Shown: positions 25,003 through 35,168, numbered from the stretch's first letter. The stretch: DNA of 64,000 nt from Nocardioides cremeus (GCF_030518195.1 NZ_JAULSC010000004.1:1-64000), one strand, 5' to 3'. The notes: generated by a model not told the origin, from the sequence alone. Numbers and translations: made by a program.

Positions 25003-27735
25003 TCAGGACTTCTTGGCCGCGGCCTTCTTCGTCGTCTTCTTGGCGGCCGTCTTCTTCGTGGCGGTCTTCTTGGCCGTCGTCTTCTTGGCTGCCGACTTCT
25101 TGGCAGGGGCCTTCTTGGCGCCCTTCTTGGCCGGACCGCGGGCGCGACGCTCCTCGAGCAGCTCGGCGGCGCGCTCGAGGGTGAGGTCCTCGACCGTGTC
25201 GTCCTTGCGCAGGGTGGCGTTGTACTCGCCGTCGGTGACGTACTCGCCGAAGCGGCCCGACTTCACCACGACCGGCTGCCCGGAGACCGGGTCGTTGCCC
25301 AGCTCCTTGAGCGGCGGGGCCGCGGCGGCCCGCCCGCGCTGCTTGGGCTGGGAGTAGATCTTCAGGGCCTCCTCGAGGGTGACCGTGAAGAGCTGGTCCT
25401 CGCTGGTCAGCGAGCGCGAGTCGGTGCCCTTCTTCAGGTACGGCCCGTAGCGGCCGTTCTGGGCGGTGATCTCGTCGCCGGTCTCGGGGTCCTCGCCGAC
25501 CACACGGGGCAGCGAGAGCAGCTTGACGGCGTCGTCGAGGGTGATCGTGTCGAGCGACATCGACTTGAAGAGCGAGCCGGTGCGGGGCTTGGCGCTCTTC
25601 TTGGCGTCCTCGGGCAGGTCCTCGGTGACGTAGGGGCCGAAGCGGCCGTTCTTGGCCACCACCCGCAGCCCGGTCTCGGGGTGCGCGCCCAGCTCGATCT
25701 CCTCGCCGGCGGGGTTGGCGAAGAGCTCCTTGGCCTTCTCGAGCGTCAGCTCGTCGGGCGGCAGGTCGTCGGGCACGTTGGCGCGCTTGCCGACCGGGTT
25801 GCCCTCGTCGTCGGGGCCCTCGAGGTAGGGGCCGTAGCGGCCCACCCGCAGGTTGACCCCCGAGTCGGGGCCACCGACCGGGAAGGTCGCCAGCTCGCGG
25901 GCATCGATGTCGCCGAGCTCGTCGACGAGCTTCTTCAGCCCGTCGAGCTCCTCGGTGCCGTAGTAGAACTCGCCGAGCTCGGTGTTGCGCTGCTTGCGCC
26001 CGGCGGCGATCTCGTCGAGCACGTCCTCCATCTGCGCGGTGAACTCGTAGGAGATCTGGCGCGGGAAGTGCTCCTCGAGCAGCCGGATCACCGAGAACGC
26101 CAGCCAGGCCGGCACCAGCGCGGTGCCCTTCTTGTAGACGTAGCCGCGGTTGAGGATCGTGCCGATGATCGAGGCGTACGTCGAGGGGCGGCCGATCTCG
26201 CGCTCCTCGAGCTCCTTGATCAGCGTGGCCTCGGTGTAGCGCGCCGGCGGCTTGGTCTCGTGGCCGTTGGCGCTGATCGAGGCCGCCGAGACCGCGTCGC
26301 CCTGGGCGAGCTGCGGCAGGCGGGTCTCCTGGTCGTCGGAGGCCGCACCGTGGTCGGTGCCCTCGACGTAGGCCTTGAGGAAGCCGTGGAAGGTGATGAC
26401 GCGACCGCTGGCCGAGAAGACGACGTCCTCGCCGGTCGACGCGGCGCCGCCGAGGCGGATGGTCACCGACTGGCCGACGGCGTCCTTCATCTGCGAGGCG
26501 ACGGTGCGCATCCAGATCAGCTCGTAGAGGCGGAACTGCTCGCCCTTGAGCCCGGTCTGGGCGGGGGTGCGGAAGGTCTCGCCGGCGGGGCGGATCGCCT
26601 CGTGCGCCTCCTGGGCGTTCTTGACCTTCGAGGCGTAGGTCCGCGGGGCGTCGGGCAGGTACTCCGCGCCGTACAGCTCCTGGACCTGGGCGCGGGCCGC
26701 GTTGACCGCGGTGCCCGACAGGGTCGTGGAGTCGGTACGCATGTAGGTGATGAAGCCGTTCTCGTAGAGGCGCTGCGCGACCGACATGGTCACGCTGGCG
26801 CCCATGCCGAGCTTGCGGCTGGCCTCCTGCTGCAGCGTCGTGGTGCGGAACGGCGCGTACGGCGAGCGGCGGTAGGGCTTGGACTCCACCGAGCGCACGT
26901 CGAAGGTGGTCTCGCCGAGCCCGGCGACCAGCGCCTCGGCGCGGGTGCGGTCGAGGTGGACGACCTTGCCCTCGGCGGACGACTTGAGCACGCCCTCGGA
27001 GGTGAAGTCGGAGCCGCGCGCCACGCGACGCTCGTCGACGGAGTAGACCTTCGCCGGGAACATCCGCTGGTCGTGCTTGGAGCCGGCGTCGAAGGTGCCC
27101 TCGAGGTCCCAGTAGGAGGCGATCTTGAAGGCCATCCGGTCGCGTTCCTTGTCGACGACCAGGCGGGTGGCCACCGACTGCACGCGCCCGGCCGACAGGC
27201 CCGACATGACCTTCTTCCACAGCACCGGGGAGACCTCGTAGCCGTAGAGGCGGTCGAGGATGCGGCGCGCCTCCTGGGCCTCGACGAGGTCGTCGTTGAT
27301 CTGGCGCGGGTTGTCGACGGCAGCCTGGATCGCGGACTTGGTGATCTCGTGGAAGACCATCCGGTGCACCGGGATGTTCTTCGGCTTCAGCTCGTCGAGG
27401 AGGTGCCAGGCGATGGCCTCGCCCTCGCGGTCCTCATCGGTGGCCAGGTAGAGCTCGTCGGCGTCCTTGAGCAGGCCCTTGAGCTTGGTGATGTGGCTCT
27501 TCTTGTCGCGCGGCACCACGTAGTAGGGCTCGAAGCCGTTGTCGACGTCGACGGCCAGGCGGCCCCACGGCTTGTCCTTGATCTTGGCCGGGGTGTCCGC
27601 GGCCGACTGCGGGAGGTCGCGGATGTGGCCGATGGAGGACTCGACGACGTAGCCCTGGCCGAGGTACCCGCCGATGGTGCGGGCCTTCGCCGGGGACTCG
27701 ACGATCACCAACTTGTGTGCCACTGCGTGTGTCAT
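25003..27735 (-). CDS. topA: DNA topoisomerase I
   Basis: This type IA topoisomerase of about 910 residues relaxes negative supercoils. The Toprim domain starts at KLVIVESPAKA and carries LATDEDREGEA (98-107). The catalytic tyrosine is Y331 in FITYMRTDST. Several C-terminal topoisomerase repeats (KSGRFGEYV-like) precede a strongly basic tail of alternating Lys, Ala and Thr, a known feature of actinobacterial TopA that aids processivity. ATG at 27735 is given, but GAAGGA abuts it directly; GTG at 27723, 12 bp from that site, is a credible alternative start. Confidence 0.95.
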   Translation of the reverse strand: MTHAVAHKLVIVESPAKARTIGGYLGQGYVVESSIGHIRDLPQSAADTPAKIKDKPWGRLAVDVDNGFEPYYVVPRDKKSHITKLKGLLKDADELYLATDEDREGEAIAWHLLDELKPKNIPVHRMVFHEITKSAIQAAVDNPRQINDDLVEAQEARRILDRLYGYEVSPVLWKKVMSGLSAGRVQSVATRLVVDKERDRMAFKIASYWDLEGTFDAGSKHDQRMFPAKVYSVDERRVARGSDFTSEGVLKSSAEGKVVHLDRTRAEALVAGLGETTFDVRSVESKPYRRSPYAPFRTTTLQQEASRKLGMGASVTMSVAQRLYENGFITYMRTDSTTLSGTAVNAARAQVQELYGAEYLPDAPRTYASKVKNAQEAHEAIRPAGETFRTPAQTGLKGEQFRLYELIWMRTVASQMKDAVGQSVTIRLGGAASTGEDVVFSASGRVITFHGFLKAYVEGTDHGAASDDQETRLPQLAQGDAVSAASISANGHETKPPARYTEATLIKELEEREIGRPSTYASIIGTILNRGYVYKKGTALVPAWLAFSVIRLLEEHFPRQISYEFTAQMEDVLDEIAAGRKQRNTELGEFYYGTEELDGLKKLVDELGDIDARELATFPVGGPDSGVNLRVGRYGPYLEGPDDEGNPVGKRANVPDDLPPDELTLEKAKELFANPAGEEIELGAHPETGLRVVAKNGRFGPYVTEDLPEDAKKSAKPRTGSLFKSMSLDTITLDDAVKLLSLPRVVGEDPETGDEITAQNGRYGPYLKKGTDSRSLTSEDQLFTVTLEEALKIYSQPKQRGRAAAAPPLKELGNDPVSGQPVVVKSGRFGEYVTDGEYNATLRKDDTVEDLTLERAAELLEERRARGPAKKGAKKAPAKKSAAKKTTAKKTATKKTAAKKTTKKAAAKKS

Positions 27736-28005
27736 TCCTTCGAGAGTGTGGGGAGGAGCGGCGGTGCTCCCATGCGGTGTCCCCCCGTGCTGGCCGAGGG
27801 GCGACCCGTGAGGGTCCCGCCGGCCGTCACGGTAGCGCGTACAGCGTCGTACGCCGCTGCTGCGGCGTGGCCGCGGACGCTTTGCGCAGGTCAGCGGCCC
27901 TGTCGGCGGCTCGGACCGCGGGGCCTGTGGAGGAGCGGCTCGACGCGGCCGCCGACGTGCCAGCCTCGTCCGTCCACCGCCCGTCGCGACCTCGAGGAGA
28001 CCCCT

Positions 28006-28881
28006 GTGACCGACCTGTACGGCGCCCCGCGCCGGCGTCCCCGCTACGACGACCGCTACCTCGACGAGCCCTGGTTCGACGACCCCCGGTTCGAGGAGCC
28101 CCGCTTCGACGAGCCCCGCTTCGACGAGTCCTGGGGGGAGGCGGCGCGTCGGGGCGGCCCGGTCGACGACCGGCTCACCGAGCTCGTCTTCCTCGACGGC
28201 CGCCTGGTCTCGCACACCACCGGGCCGGTGGCGGGCACGTCGTGGGCGGGCTTCGCGGCCCGCCGCGACCGCGAGGAGCGGCAGCCGCCCCCGCCACCGC
28301 CGACACCGCGCTGGCAGCACGTGCTCGACTGGCTCGCCGACCGGGTCGGCGGCGAGAGCGCGCTGGCCGGCCTCGACGCCGAGCCCCTGGGCGACGCGCC
28401 CGACCTGCCCGACGACTACCCCAGCCGGGCCGATCGCCAGCGGGTCGAGGCGGTCGCCGAGCTGCTCGACTCGGTGGCCGGGCGCTGCTTCGACACCGAG
28501 GTCGCCACCGCGCTGCGCACCGCCCTGCTCACCCTGTGGCGCCTCGAGCCCGAGGCCGTCAGCCGCGCCAGCAGCGCGGCCGCCTGCGCCGGCGGCCTCG
28601 CCTGGGCCGTCGCCAGGGCCAACGGGCTGCTGCACCCCGTGGGCGGGTTGCGGGTCGGCACGCTCAAGGACCACCTCGACCTGCGCAGCGCCCCGTCGGC
28701 GTACGGCGGCACGGTGCGCGCGGGACTCGTCGGCTTCCGCCACCTCGCCTCGCTGCACCACCGCCCGCTCGGGGTGCCCGACCTGCTCGACCTGGGCCAC
28801 CCCGACCTGCTCACCGGCGCCACCCGCGCCCGCTTGCTGCACCTGCGCGACCGGGCCTGGGCCGCCCGCGACGCCGCCTGA
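28006..28881 (+). CDS. Hypothetical protein with N-terminal acidic pentapeptide repeats
   Basis: This 291-residue protein is of unrecognised family. The N-terminus carries repeated five-residue units of the type (F)DDPR/FEEPR/FDEPR (residues ~18-40), encoded by 15-bp DNA repeats. A proline run (about residue 90) leads into a largely helical C-terminal domain (LLDSVAGRCFDTEVATALRT, LKDHLDLRSAPSAYGG). No signal peptide or catalytic motif is seen. GTG start with GAGGAGA 6 bp upstream. It is divergent from topA across a 270-bp gap without evident features, and convergent with the methyltransferase. Confidence 0.7.
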   Translation: MTDLYGAPRRRPRYDDRYLDEPWFDDPRFEEPRFDEPRFDESWGEAARRGGPVDDRLTELVFLDGRLVSHTTGPVAGTSWAGFAARRDREERQPPPPPPTPRWQHVLDWLADRVGGESALAGLDAEPLGDAPDLPDDYPSRADRQRVEAVAELLDSVAGRCFDTEVATALRTALLTLWRLEPEAVSRASSAAACAGGLAWAVARANGLLHPVGGLRVGTLKDHLDLRSAPSAYGGTVRAGLVGFRHLASLHHRPLGVPDLLDLGHPDLLTGATRARLLHLRDRAWAARDAA

Positions 28882-28887
28882 CCCGGG

Positions 28888-30420
28888 TCAGCGCTCGGCG
28901 AGGGTGAGGTAGCCCTCGCGCACCAGCTCGCGCACCACCGGCAGGTAGTCCTCGCGGGTGGCGGCGGGGTCGAGGTCGAGCAGCTCGGCCAGCGCGTCGA
29001 GGATCTGGCCGACCTCGAGGTCGCCGTCGCAGGCGCCGACCAGGGCGGCCACGACCGTGTCGGCTGGGCGGGCGCGGCGCAGCCCGGTCTGCTGGCGCAG
29101 CACGATGGTCTCGGGGTCCTCGGCGCCCGGCGCGCCCTGCGTCTCCTGCTGCACGTCGGGGCGGGTGACCAGGCGGTCCTCCGGGCCGACCTCAAGGCGC
29201 GCGGCGGCGCCCCACGCCGAGATCGCCGGCGCGATCGGCTGCTCGACCTCGTAGGGCCACGACAGGAGCTCGTGCGCCGGCGCGGGCGCGCGGTCCTCGC
29301 GCAGGTGCAGGTTGACCCAGCCGAAGCCGACGGCCTCGATGCGCTGCTCCTCCATCCACGACAGCCAGGTCTCGTAGCGGCGCCGGTAGTCGGCGGTGCC
29401 GGCCGCGGTGACCGAGCCCGTCGAGGGGTGGTGGCCGGAGTCCTTGAGCCACAGCTCGACGTACGACGCCGGGTCGAGCACCTCGCGCTGGACCACCAGC
29501 GCGTCGACGTCGTCGCGCAGCCACGCGCCGAGGCGCTCGTCCCACGGCTGGTCCTCGCTGATCACCCAGTTGGCCAGCACCTGGCACCAGCCGCCGGGGG
29601 CCAGGTGGTCGGGGGCGGTGCGCACGATGTCCTCGACGACCCGGTCGCCCGGCAGCCCGGAGTCGCGGTAGACCAGCCGCTCGCCGGTGGCCGGCGAGAT
29701 CACGAACGGCGGGTTGGTGGCGATCAGGTCGAAGCGCTCGCCCTCGACGGGCTCGAAGAACGACCCGTCGCGCACGTCGACGCGCTCGGCGACGTCGTTG
29801 AGCTGGGCGTTGAAGCGGGTCAGGCGCAGCGCCCGGGCGTTGACGTCGGTGGCGACGACGGCGTCGCTGTGCCGGGCCAGGTGCAGCGCCTGGACGCCGC
29901 AGCCGGTGCCGAGGTCGAGCGCGCGCCCGACCGGCTCGCGCCGGGTCAGCTGGGCCAGCGACGTCGAGGCCGGGCTGATGCCCAGCACGTGGTCGGCGCC
30001 GACCCGCTGCGGCGCGCCGTCGAGGCCCGGGGTCAGGTCGGAGACCACCCACAGGTGCTCGGTGACCACCCCGCCGACGCCCGCGGGCCCGGCGTGCTCG
30101 GTGGCGTAGGGCCGCACGTCGAGGCGGGCCGCGACCTCGCCGACCGACTGCTCGAGCAGGCCCTCGACGCACATCCGCTCCACCAGCCCCGGCAGCGCCG
30201 CCTCGGCCTCGCCGGCCCCGACGGGCACCTGGAGCAGGAAGAGGCGCACCAGCGTGGCCAGCGGCGACCCGCCCGCCTGCGCCGTACGACGCAGCGCCGG
30301 GGTCGTCTCGTTGCGTGCGAGCGCGTCGTGGGCGCGGGGCCCGAGCAGCTCGGCCACGGCGTCGTAGGTGAAGTCGGCACGGACCAGGGCGTCACGCAGG
30401 AGATGGGGGAGGTCGCTCAC
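28888..30420 (-). CDS. Class I SAM-dependent methyltransferase (N5-glutamine/HemK-like, DUF7059-type)
   Basis: This 510-residue protein has a helical N-terminal domain (1-150) and a Rossmann methyltransferase with SAM loop ALDLGTGCGVQALHLA. The catalytic motif is NPPF (LIATNPPFVIS), typical of enzymes that methylate an amide or exocyclic nitrogen in proteins or nucleic acids. A C-terminal helical domain follows. From memory, the same gene lies near topA in Streptomyces (SCO3545). The start is GTG with TAGGCT 7 bp upstream, so the mRNA is probably leaderless. The substrate is not known. Confidence 0.83.
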   Translation of the reverse strand: MSDLPHLLRDALVRADFTYDAVAELLGPRAHDALARNETTPALRRTAQAGGSPLATLVRLFLLQVPVGAGEAEAALPGLVERMCVEGLLEQSVGEVAARLDVRPYATEHAGPAGVGGVVTEHLWVVSDLTPGLDGAPQRVGADHVLGISPASTSLAQLTRREPVGRALDLGTGCGVQALHLARHSDAVVATDVNARALRLTRFNAQLNDVAERVDVRDGSFFEPVEGERFDLIATNPPFVISPATGERLVYRDSGLPGDRVVEDIVRTAPDHLAPGGWCQVLANWVISEDQPWDERLGAWLRDDVDALVVQREVLDPASYVELWLKDSGHHPSTGSVTAAGTADYRRRYETWLSWMEEQRIEAVGFGWVNLHLREDRAPAPAHELLSWPYEVEQPIAPAISAWGAAARLEVGPEDRLVTRPDVQQETQGAPGAEDPETIVLRQQTGLRRARPADTVVAALVGACDGDLEVGQILDALAELLDLDPAATREDYLPVVRELVREGYLTLAER

Positions 30421-30427
30421 CCGCGCG

Positions 30428-30433
30428 AGCCTA
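30428..30433 (-). promoter_or_regulatory. Leaderless -10 box (TAGGCT)
   Basis: On the minus strand TAGGCT is followed by 7 bp and the GTG at 30420. Confidence 0.6.
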
Positions 30434-30565
30434 GTGACCGCTGCCGATCGGGCACACCTTGCGGATTCTCAGGACGAGGCTAGTCAGGGCGCTTTACCTT
30501 GCCCAGGACACCTCCGCGACCGGTCGGGAGCCCGGGGCGCGGACCACCATGGGGAGGGAACCCAC

Positions 30566-32194
30566 ATGTACCGAGCCCGACGCGCCCTCGGCGCCGCACT
30601 GACCACGACCCTGGCGTCCGCCGTCGTCGCCTCCAGCAGCGGCCTGGCCAGCGCGCCGGCCACCGCCGCACCCACGGCGGTCGCCGCCTCCGCTGCCACG
30701 GCCGGCAACACCACCGAGGCAGGCCTCGGCGGCGTGCTGGAGATCCTCGACCCAGCACGCATCCTGGGACACCTCGACGGCGTCGCCGCCCCCGGCACCC
30801 TGCTCGACCTGCAGCGCCCGACCTGGGACTTCTCGGACGTGCTGGGCTTGCTCACCGTCACCGAGTCGGTGCAGTGGCTGCGCGACGGCGTCGCGATCCC
30901 CGGCGCCACCGGCGGCTCCTACCTGCCGACCCCCGACGACGTGGGCAGCAACCTGCAGGCCGTGGTGACCGGCAGGGTGCTCGGCCTGCTGCCCGTCGAC
31001 GCGTTCACCGACGTCGTCCGGGTCCTCACCACCGACGGCGGGAGCGGCGGTGGCGGTGGCGCGGAGACCCCCGATCCGCTCGAGGCGACCCAGCCGCCTC
31101 GGCTGACCGGCATCCCCGGCGTCGGGTCGCTGCTGCAGGTGCTGGACCCCGTGTGGAGCCTGCCGGGCGTCACCACGGGCTACCAGTGGTTCTCTGACAA
31201 CGTGGCGATCCCGGGCGCGACCGGCCAGACCTTCGTGCCCACCCTCGCCCAGGCCGGCACCACCATCCACGCCAAGGTCACCGGCGTGCTCGTCGGGCTG
31301 CCCCTGGTCAGCGTGCTGACCGACTACCTGCCCATCCCCGCGGCCCCGGCCCAGGAGCTCGGTGCGAGCTCGCAGCCCGCACTCTCGGGCACCCCCAAGG
31401 TCGGGAAGACACTCACCGTCGCCGACCCGGCCTGGAACACCGACGACGTCGAGCAGACCTACCAGTGGCTGCGCGACGGTGCACCGATCACCGGCGCCAG
31501 CGCCGCGAGCCACCTGCTGGCACCCGCCGACCTGGGTCGATCGATCAGCGTGGCCGTGACCGGCACCAAGGAGGGCTGGACCAGCGCCACGGTCGACAGC
31601 AACGCGCTCACCACCACCGTGGGCGACGCCATCGTCGCCACCCTCCAGCCCCGCGTGAGCGGCACGCCCGCCCTGGGCCAGACCCTCACCGCCACGCCCG
31701 GCACCTGGGGCACCGGCGAGACGCCCGCGTTCGGCTACCAGTGGCTGCGCGACGGCGGGCCGATCACGGGCGCCACCCAGGCGTCGTACGTCGTCACGCT
31801 CGCCGACCTCGGGCGCGACCTCTCGCTGCGGGTGACCGCGACCCGCCCCGCCTACGCCCCGGGCAGCTTCACCACCGCCGGCCTCCCAGTCGCGCGGGTG
31901 GCCACGAGCACGACCGCGAAGGCGGCCAGGAAGAAGATCCGCCAGGGCCGGGCCGCGGTGCTGCGGATCACCGTCGACGCCGGCGCCGCGAGCCCCGACG
32001 GCAAGGTCCGCATCGACGAGGGCACCAAGCGCCTGCGGACCTTCAAGGTCGCGACCGGCACCAAGAAGGTCCGCGTCACCAAGCTCGGGCGGGGCAAGCA
32101 CGTCCTGCGGGTCCGCTACCTCGGCTCGGCGACCACCGAGGCGTCGAAGGCCAGGAAGGTCGTCGTGCGGGTGCTCGGCCGGAAGCGTCGCTGA
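30566..32194 (+). CDS. Exported protein with repeated bacterial Ig-like domains
   Basis: This 542-residue product has a signal peptide (basic start, hydrophobic core, cleavage near ASAPATAA). Four copies of an Ig-like module follow, each built around YQWLRDG..I.GAT..SY..T..DLG; the first two are more diverged. A basic C-terminal Ig-like domain (about 450-542) ends in VVVRVLGRKRR. A GGSGGGGG linker separates the first module. Such repeats occur in actinobacterial surface or secreted proteins that bind polymers or cells; no catalytic domain is present. GGGAGGGA 6 bp before the ATG supports the start. A terminator hairpin follows. Confidence 0.8.
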   Translation: MYRARRALGAALTTTLASAVVASSSGLASAPATAAPTAVAASAATAGNTTEAGLGGVLEILDPARILGHLDGVAAPGTLLDLQRPTWDFSDVLGLLTVTESVQWLRDGVAIPGATGGSYLPTPDDVGSNLQAVVTGRVLGLLPVDAFTDVVRVLTTDGGSGGGGGAETPDPLEATQPPRLTGIPGVGSLLQVLDPVWSLPGVTTGYQWFSDNVAIPGATGQTFVPTLAQAGTTIHAKVTGVLVGLPLVSVLTDYLPIPAAPAQELGASSQPALSGTPKVGKTLTVADPAWNTDDVEQTYQWLRDGAPITGASAASHLLAPADLGRSISVAVTGTKEGWTSATVDSNALTTTVGDAIVATLQPRVSGTPALGQTLTATPGTWGTGETPAFGYQWLRDGGPITGATQASYVVTLADLGRDLSLRVTATRPAYAPGSFTTAGLPVARVATSTTAKAARKKIRQGRAAVLRITVDAGAASPDGKVRIDEGTKRLRTFKVATGTKKVRVTKLGRGKHVLRVRYLGSATTEASKARKVVVRVLGRKRR

Positions 32195-32256
32195 CCCCGT
32201 ACAGCCCCGCACAGCCCCGCACAGCCCGGTGCGGCTCAGGTCAGCCCACACAGCAC

Positions 32257-32289
32257 GAGGCCCCCGCCCGGAGTCCGGACGGGGGCCTC
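32257..32289. terminator. Bidirectional terminator hairpin
   Basis: GAGGCCCCCG and CGGGGGCCTC form a perfect 10-bp stem between two convergent genes (the Ig-like protein on + and the pyrophosphatase on -). It probably stops transcription from both sides. Confidence 0.75.
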
Positions 32290-32300
32290 GCACTGTCACC

Positions 32301-34625
32301 TCAGGCCGTGGACGGCCCGGTCGAGCCGGACGAGCCGGGCGAGCCCGACGACGGACCGGCCGGGGCCGGCTGGTCGTCACCGATGACCGTCGAGCGCTGC
32401 TTGGAGACGTAGACCGCGCCCGCGATCACCGCGGTCGCGACCAGTGCGATCAGGATCCGCACCACGTCGTTCTCACCCTCGCCGTAGGACATCTCGACGA
32501 TGGCGGCCACGATCAGCAGCGAGACCAGGTTCATCACCTTCAGCAGCGGGTTGATGGCCGGGCCGGCGGTGTCCTTGAACGGGTCGCCGACGGTGTCGCC
32601 GATGACCGTCGCCTCGTGGGCCGGCGAGCCCTTGCCACCGTGGTGGCCGTCCTCGACCAGCTTCTTGGCGTTGTCCCAGGCCCCACCGGCGTTGGCCAGG
32701 AAGACCGCCATCAGGGTGCCGGTGGCGATCGCACCGGCCAGGAAACCGGCCAGCGGCGCCACCCCGAGGCCGAAGCCGACCGCGATCGGCGCCAGGATCG
32801 CCAGGATGCCCGGCGTCGCCAGCTCGCGCAGCGAGTCACGCGTCACGATGTCGACGACCTTGCCGTACTCCGGGCGACCGGTGCCCTCCATGATCCCGGG
32901 GATCTCGCGGAACTGGCGGCGCACCTCGTAGACCACTGCGCCCGCCGCCCGACCCACGGCGTTGATCGCCAGGCCCGAGAAGAGGAAGACCACGCCGGCG
33001 CCGAGGAGAGCACCGACGAGGACCTTGGCGTCGAAGACCCAGAAGCCCTCGTAGAACGGCGCTATGTCGGCCTCGCTGGCGACCTCGGTGAACTTCTCGA
33101 AGGCGTCCTGCGTGTACGACGCGAACAGTGCGCTGGCGGCCAGCACGGCCGTGGCGATCGCGATGCCCTTGGTGATGGCCTTGGTGGTGTTGCCGACCGC
33201 GTCGAGCTCGGTGAGGATCTGCGCGCCCTCCGGGCTGACGTCGCCGGACATCTCCGCGATGCCCTGGGCGTTGTCGGAGACCGGGCCGAAGGTGTCCATC
33301 GCGACGATGACGCCGACGGTGGTGAGCAGGCCGCAGCCGGCCAGCGCGACGGCGAACAGCGCCACCTCGCCGCCGATCAGCGCGGCACCGAAGACGGCCG
33401 CGCCGATGACGAAGGCGGTGTAGACAGCCGACTCGAAGCCGACGGCCAGGCCGGAGAGGATCACGGTCGCGGCGCCGGTCAGGGAGGTCTTGCCGACGTC
33501 CTGGACCGGGCGGTGCTCGGTGCCGGTGTAGTAGCCGGTCAACGAGAGGATGGCGGCGGCCAGCACGATGCCGATCACCACCGACAGCGAGGCGAAGACC
33601 GGCGGGCTCACCGCGGCCTCCACCCCGACGCCGAGCTCGGACCACTCGCCGGGCAGGTAGACGAAGGACAGCAGCACCGAGCCGACGGCGCCGATGGCGG
33701 CCGAGATGTAGAAGGCGCGGTTGATGGTCGTCAGGCCGCTCTCGCCGGCCCGCGGCTGGCACAGGTAGACGCCGGCCACCGCGGTCAGGGCGCCGATGGC
33801 GGGGATCAGCAGCGGGTAGACCAGGCCCTTGTCGCCGAAGGCCTGCGAGCCGAGGATCAGCGCCGCGACCAGGGTGACGGCGTAGGACTCGAAGAGGTCG
33901 GCGGCCATGCCGGCGCAGTCGCCGACGTTGTCACCGACGTTGTCGGCGATGGTGGCGGCGTTGCGAGGGTCGTCCTCGGGGATGTTGTTCTCGACCTTGC
34001 CGACCAGGTCGGCGCCCACGTCGGCGGCCTTAGTGAAGATGCCGCCGCCGACCCTCATGAACATCGCCAGCAGCGCGGCACCGAAGCCGAAGCCCTCGAG
34101 CACCTTGGGTGCGTCGTCCTGGAAGAAGATCACCACGAGGCTCGCGCCCAGCAGGCCCAGGCCGACCGTCAGCATGCCCACGGTGGCGCCGGTGCGGAAG
34201 CCGATGTGCATCGCGGGGTCGCGGCCCTGCGACTCCGCCGCCGCGGCCACGCGCAGGTTGGCCTGCACCGCGAGGTTCATGCCGAGGTAGCCCACGGCCG
34301 CGGAGAAGCCGGCGCCGCCCAGGAAGGCCACGGAGCGGAAGATCCGCACCACGGCGTCGTTGGCCGGCAGCAGCAGCAGCGCGAAGAACGCGATGCCCGC
34401 GAAGATGGCGAGGGTGCGGAACTGGCGGGTCAGGTAGGCGGTGGCTCCTTCCTGGACCGCTCGGGCGATGGTCTTCATGTTGTCGGTGCCCTCAGCGGCG
34501 GCGAGGACCTCTTGCCTGAACATCGCTGCCATCGCGAGCGCGCCGAGCGCGATCAGTGCGACGACGATGACCAGGACGAGGTCCCCACCGGTGACGGACA
34601 CGACAGCGGGAACGAACCCCGTCAT
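32301..34625 (-). CDS. hppA: K+-independent membrane-bound H+-translocating pyrophosphatase
   Basis: This 774-residue polytopic membrane protein hydrolyses pyrophosphate and pumps protons. Signature segments are GGGIFTKAADVGADLVGKVE, the acidic NVGDNVGDCAGMAADLFESY and the downstream repeats with Asp ligands. GNTTKAITKG carries Lys where K+-dependent enzymes carry Ala, which places it in the K+-independent class. It corresponds by order to SCO3547 of Streptomyces. GGAGGCAGCAG precedes the ATG. A GGTCAC-N5-GTGACC palindrome lies 35-51 bp upstream. Confidence 0.95.
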   Translation of the reverse strand: MTGFVPAVVSVTGGDLVLVIVVALIALGALAMAAMFRQEVLAAAEGTDNMKTIARAVQEGATAYLTRQFRTLAIFAGIAFFALLLLPANDAVVRIFRSVAFLGGAGFSAAVGYLGMNLAVQANLRVAAAAESQGRDPAMHIGFRTGATVGMLTVGLGLLGASLVVIFFQDDAPKVLEGFGFGAALLAMFMRVGGGIFTKAADVGADLVGKVENNIPEDDPRNAATIADNVGDNVGDCAGMAADLFESYAVTLVAALILGSQAFGDKGLVYPLLIPAIGALTAVAGVYLCQPRAGESGLTTINRAFYISAAIGAVGSVLLSFVYLPGEWSELGVGVEAAVSPPVFASLSVVIGIVLAAAILSLTGYYTGTEHRPVQDVGKTSLTGAATVILSGLAVGFESAVYTAFVIGAAVFGAALIGGEVALFAVALAGCGLLTTVGVIVAMDTFGPVSDNAQGIAEMSGDVSPEGAQILTELDAVGNTTKAITKGIAIATAVLAASALFASYTQDAFEKFTEVASEADIAPFYEGFWVFDAKVLVGALLGAGVVFLFSGLAINAVGRAAGAVVYEVRRQFREIPGIMEGTGRPEYGKVVDIVTRDSLRELATPGILAILAPIAVGFGLGVAPLAGFLAGAIATGTLMAVFLANAGGAWDNAKKLVEDGHHGGKGSPAHEATVIGDTVGDPFKDTAGPAINPLLKVMNLVSLLIVAAIVEMSYGEGENDVVRILIALVATAVIAGAVYVSKQRSTVIGDDQPAPAGPSSGSPGSSGSTGPSTA

Positions 34626-34659
34626 CTGCTGCCTCCTGCGACTCGGTCGTGCGGGGCCT

Positions 34660-34676
34660 GGTCACCACATGTGACC
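34660..34676. promoter_or_regulatory. Palindrome upstream of hppA
   Basis: GGTCAC-N5-GTGACC is a perfect 6+6 inverted repeat 35 bp before the hppA start. It could be an operator; no known consensus is claimed. Confidence 0.35.
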
Positions 34677-34829
34677 CAGGTCTCACGGAACGAGGCAGAC
34701 TCTACGCAGATCCGACCCCCCGAGGGCACGCCGATGTGACCCGCGCCACAGCGTGTCGGCTTCGACGCCCTGTACGCGGGGCGTACGGCGGCGCGCCTGA
34801 CGGCGTGGTCGCGCGGCGGGAGGGGTCGC

Positions 34830-35168
34830 TCAGCCGGCGGCGAGCGCGGCGTCGGCGGAGTCGTGGATCACGAACACCTTCGCCAGGCCGGTGATGCGGA
34901 AGATCTTCAGCAACCGGTCCTGGGTGCAGACCAGCTGCAGGGACCCGTCGTGGGCGCGGACCTTCTTCAGCCCGCCGACCAGCACACCGAGCCCGGTGGA
35001 GTCGAGGAACTCGACGGCCTCCATGTCGACGACGATGTCGTAGACGCCGGCCGCGACCAGCTCGGTGATCTTGTCGCGCAGCTTGGGGGCGGTGTAGACG
35101 TCGATCTCCCCGCCGACCGCAACGATGGTCTTGCCATCGGCATCGCGTGTCGCGAGGGTGAGGTCCAC
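34830..35168 (-). CDS. bldG: STAS-domain anti-sigma factor antagonist (BldG/RsbV-like)
   Basis: This 112-residue single STAS domain protein is of SpoIIAA/RsbV type. The phosphorylatable serine lies in [15 protein letters not shown]. Unphosphorylated protein binds and sequesters an anti-sigma kinase, releasing a sigma factor. By gene order (hppA, this gene, helicase) it matches bldG (SCO3549). No anti-sigma kinase gene follows it here: the 204 bp to hppA is empty apart from the palindrome. A possible phosphatase/kinase partner is encoded at 4089-7676. GTG start with AGGGAGA upstream. The 225 bp upstream shows nothing clear. Confidence 0.85.
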   Translation of the reverse strand: MDLTLATRDADGKTIVAVGGEIDVYTAPKLRDKITELVAAGVYDIVVDMEAVEFLDSTGLGVLVGGLKKVRAHDGSLQLVCTQDRLLKIFRITGLAKVFVIHDSADAALAAG

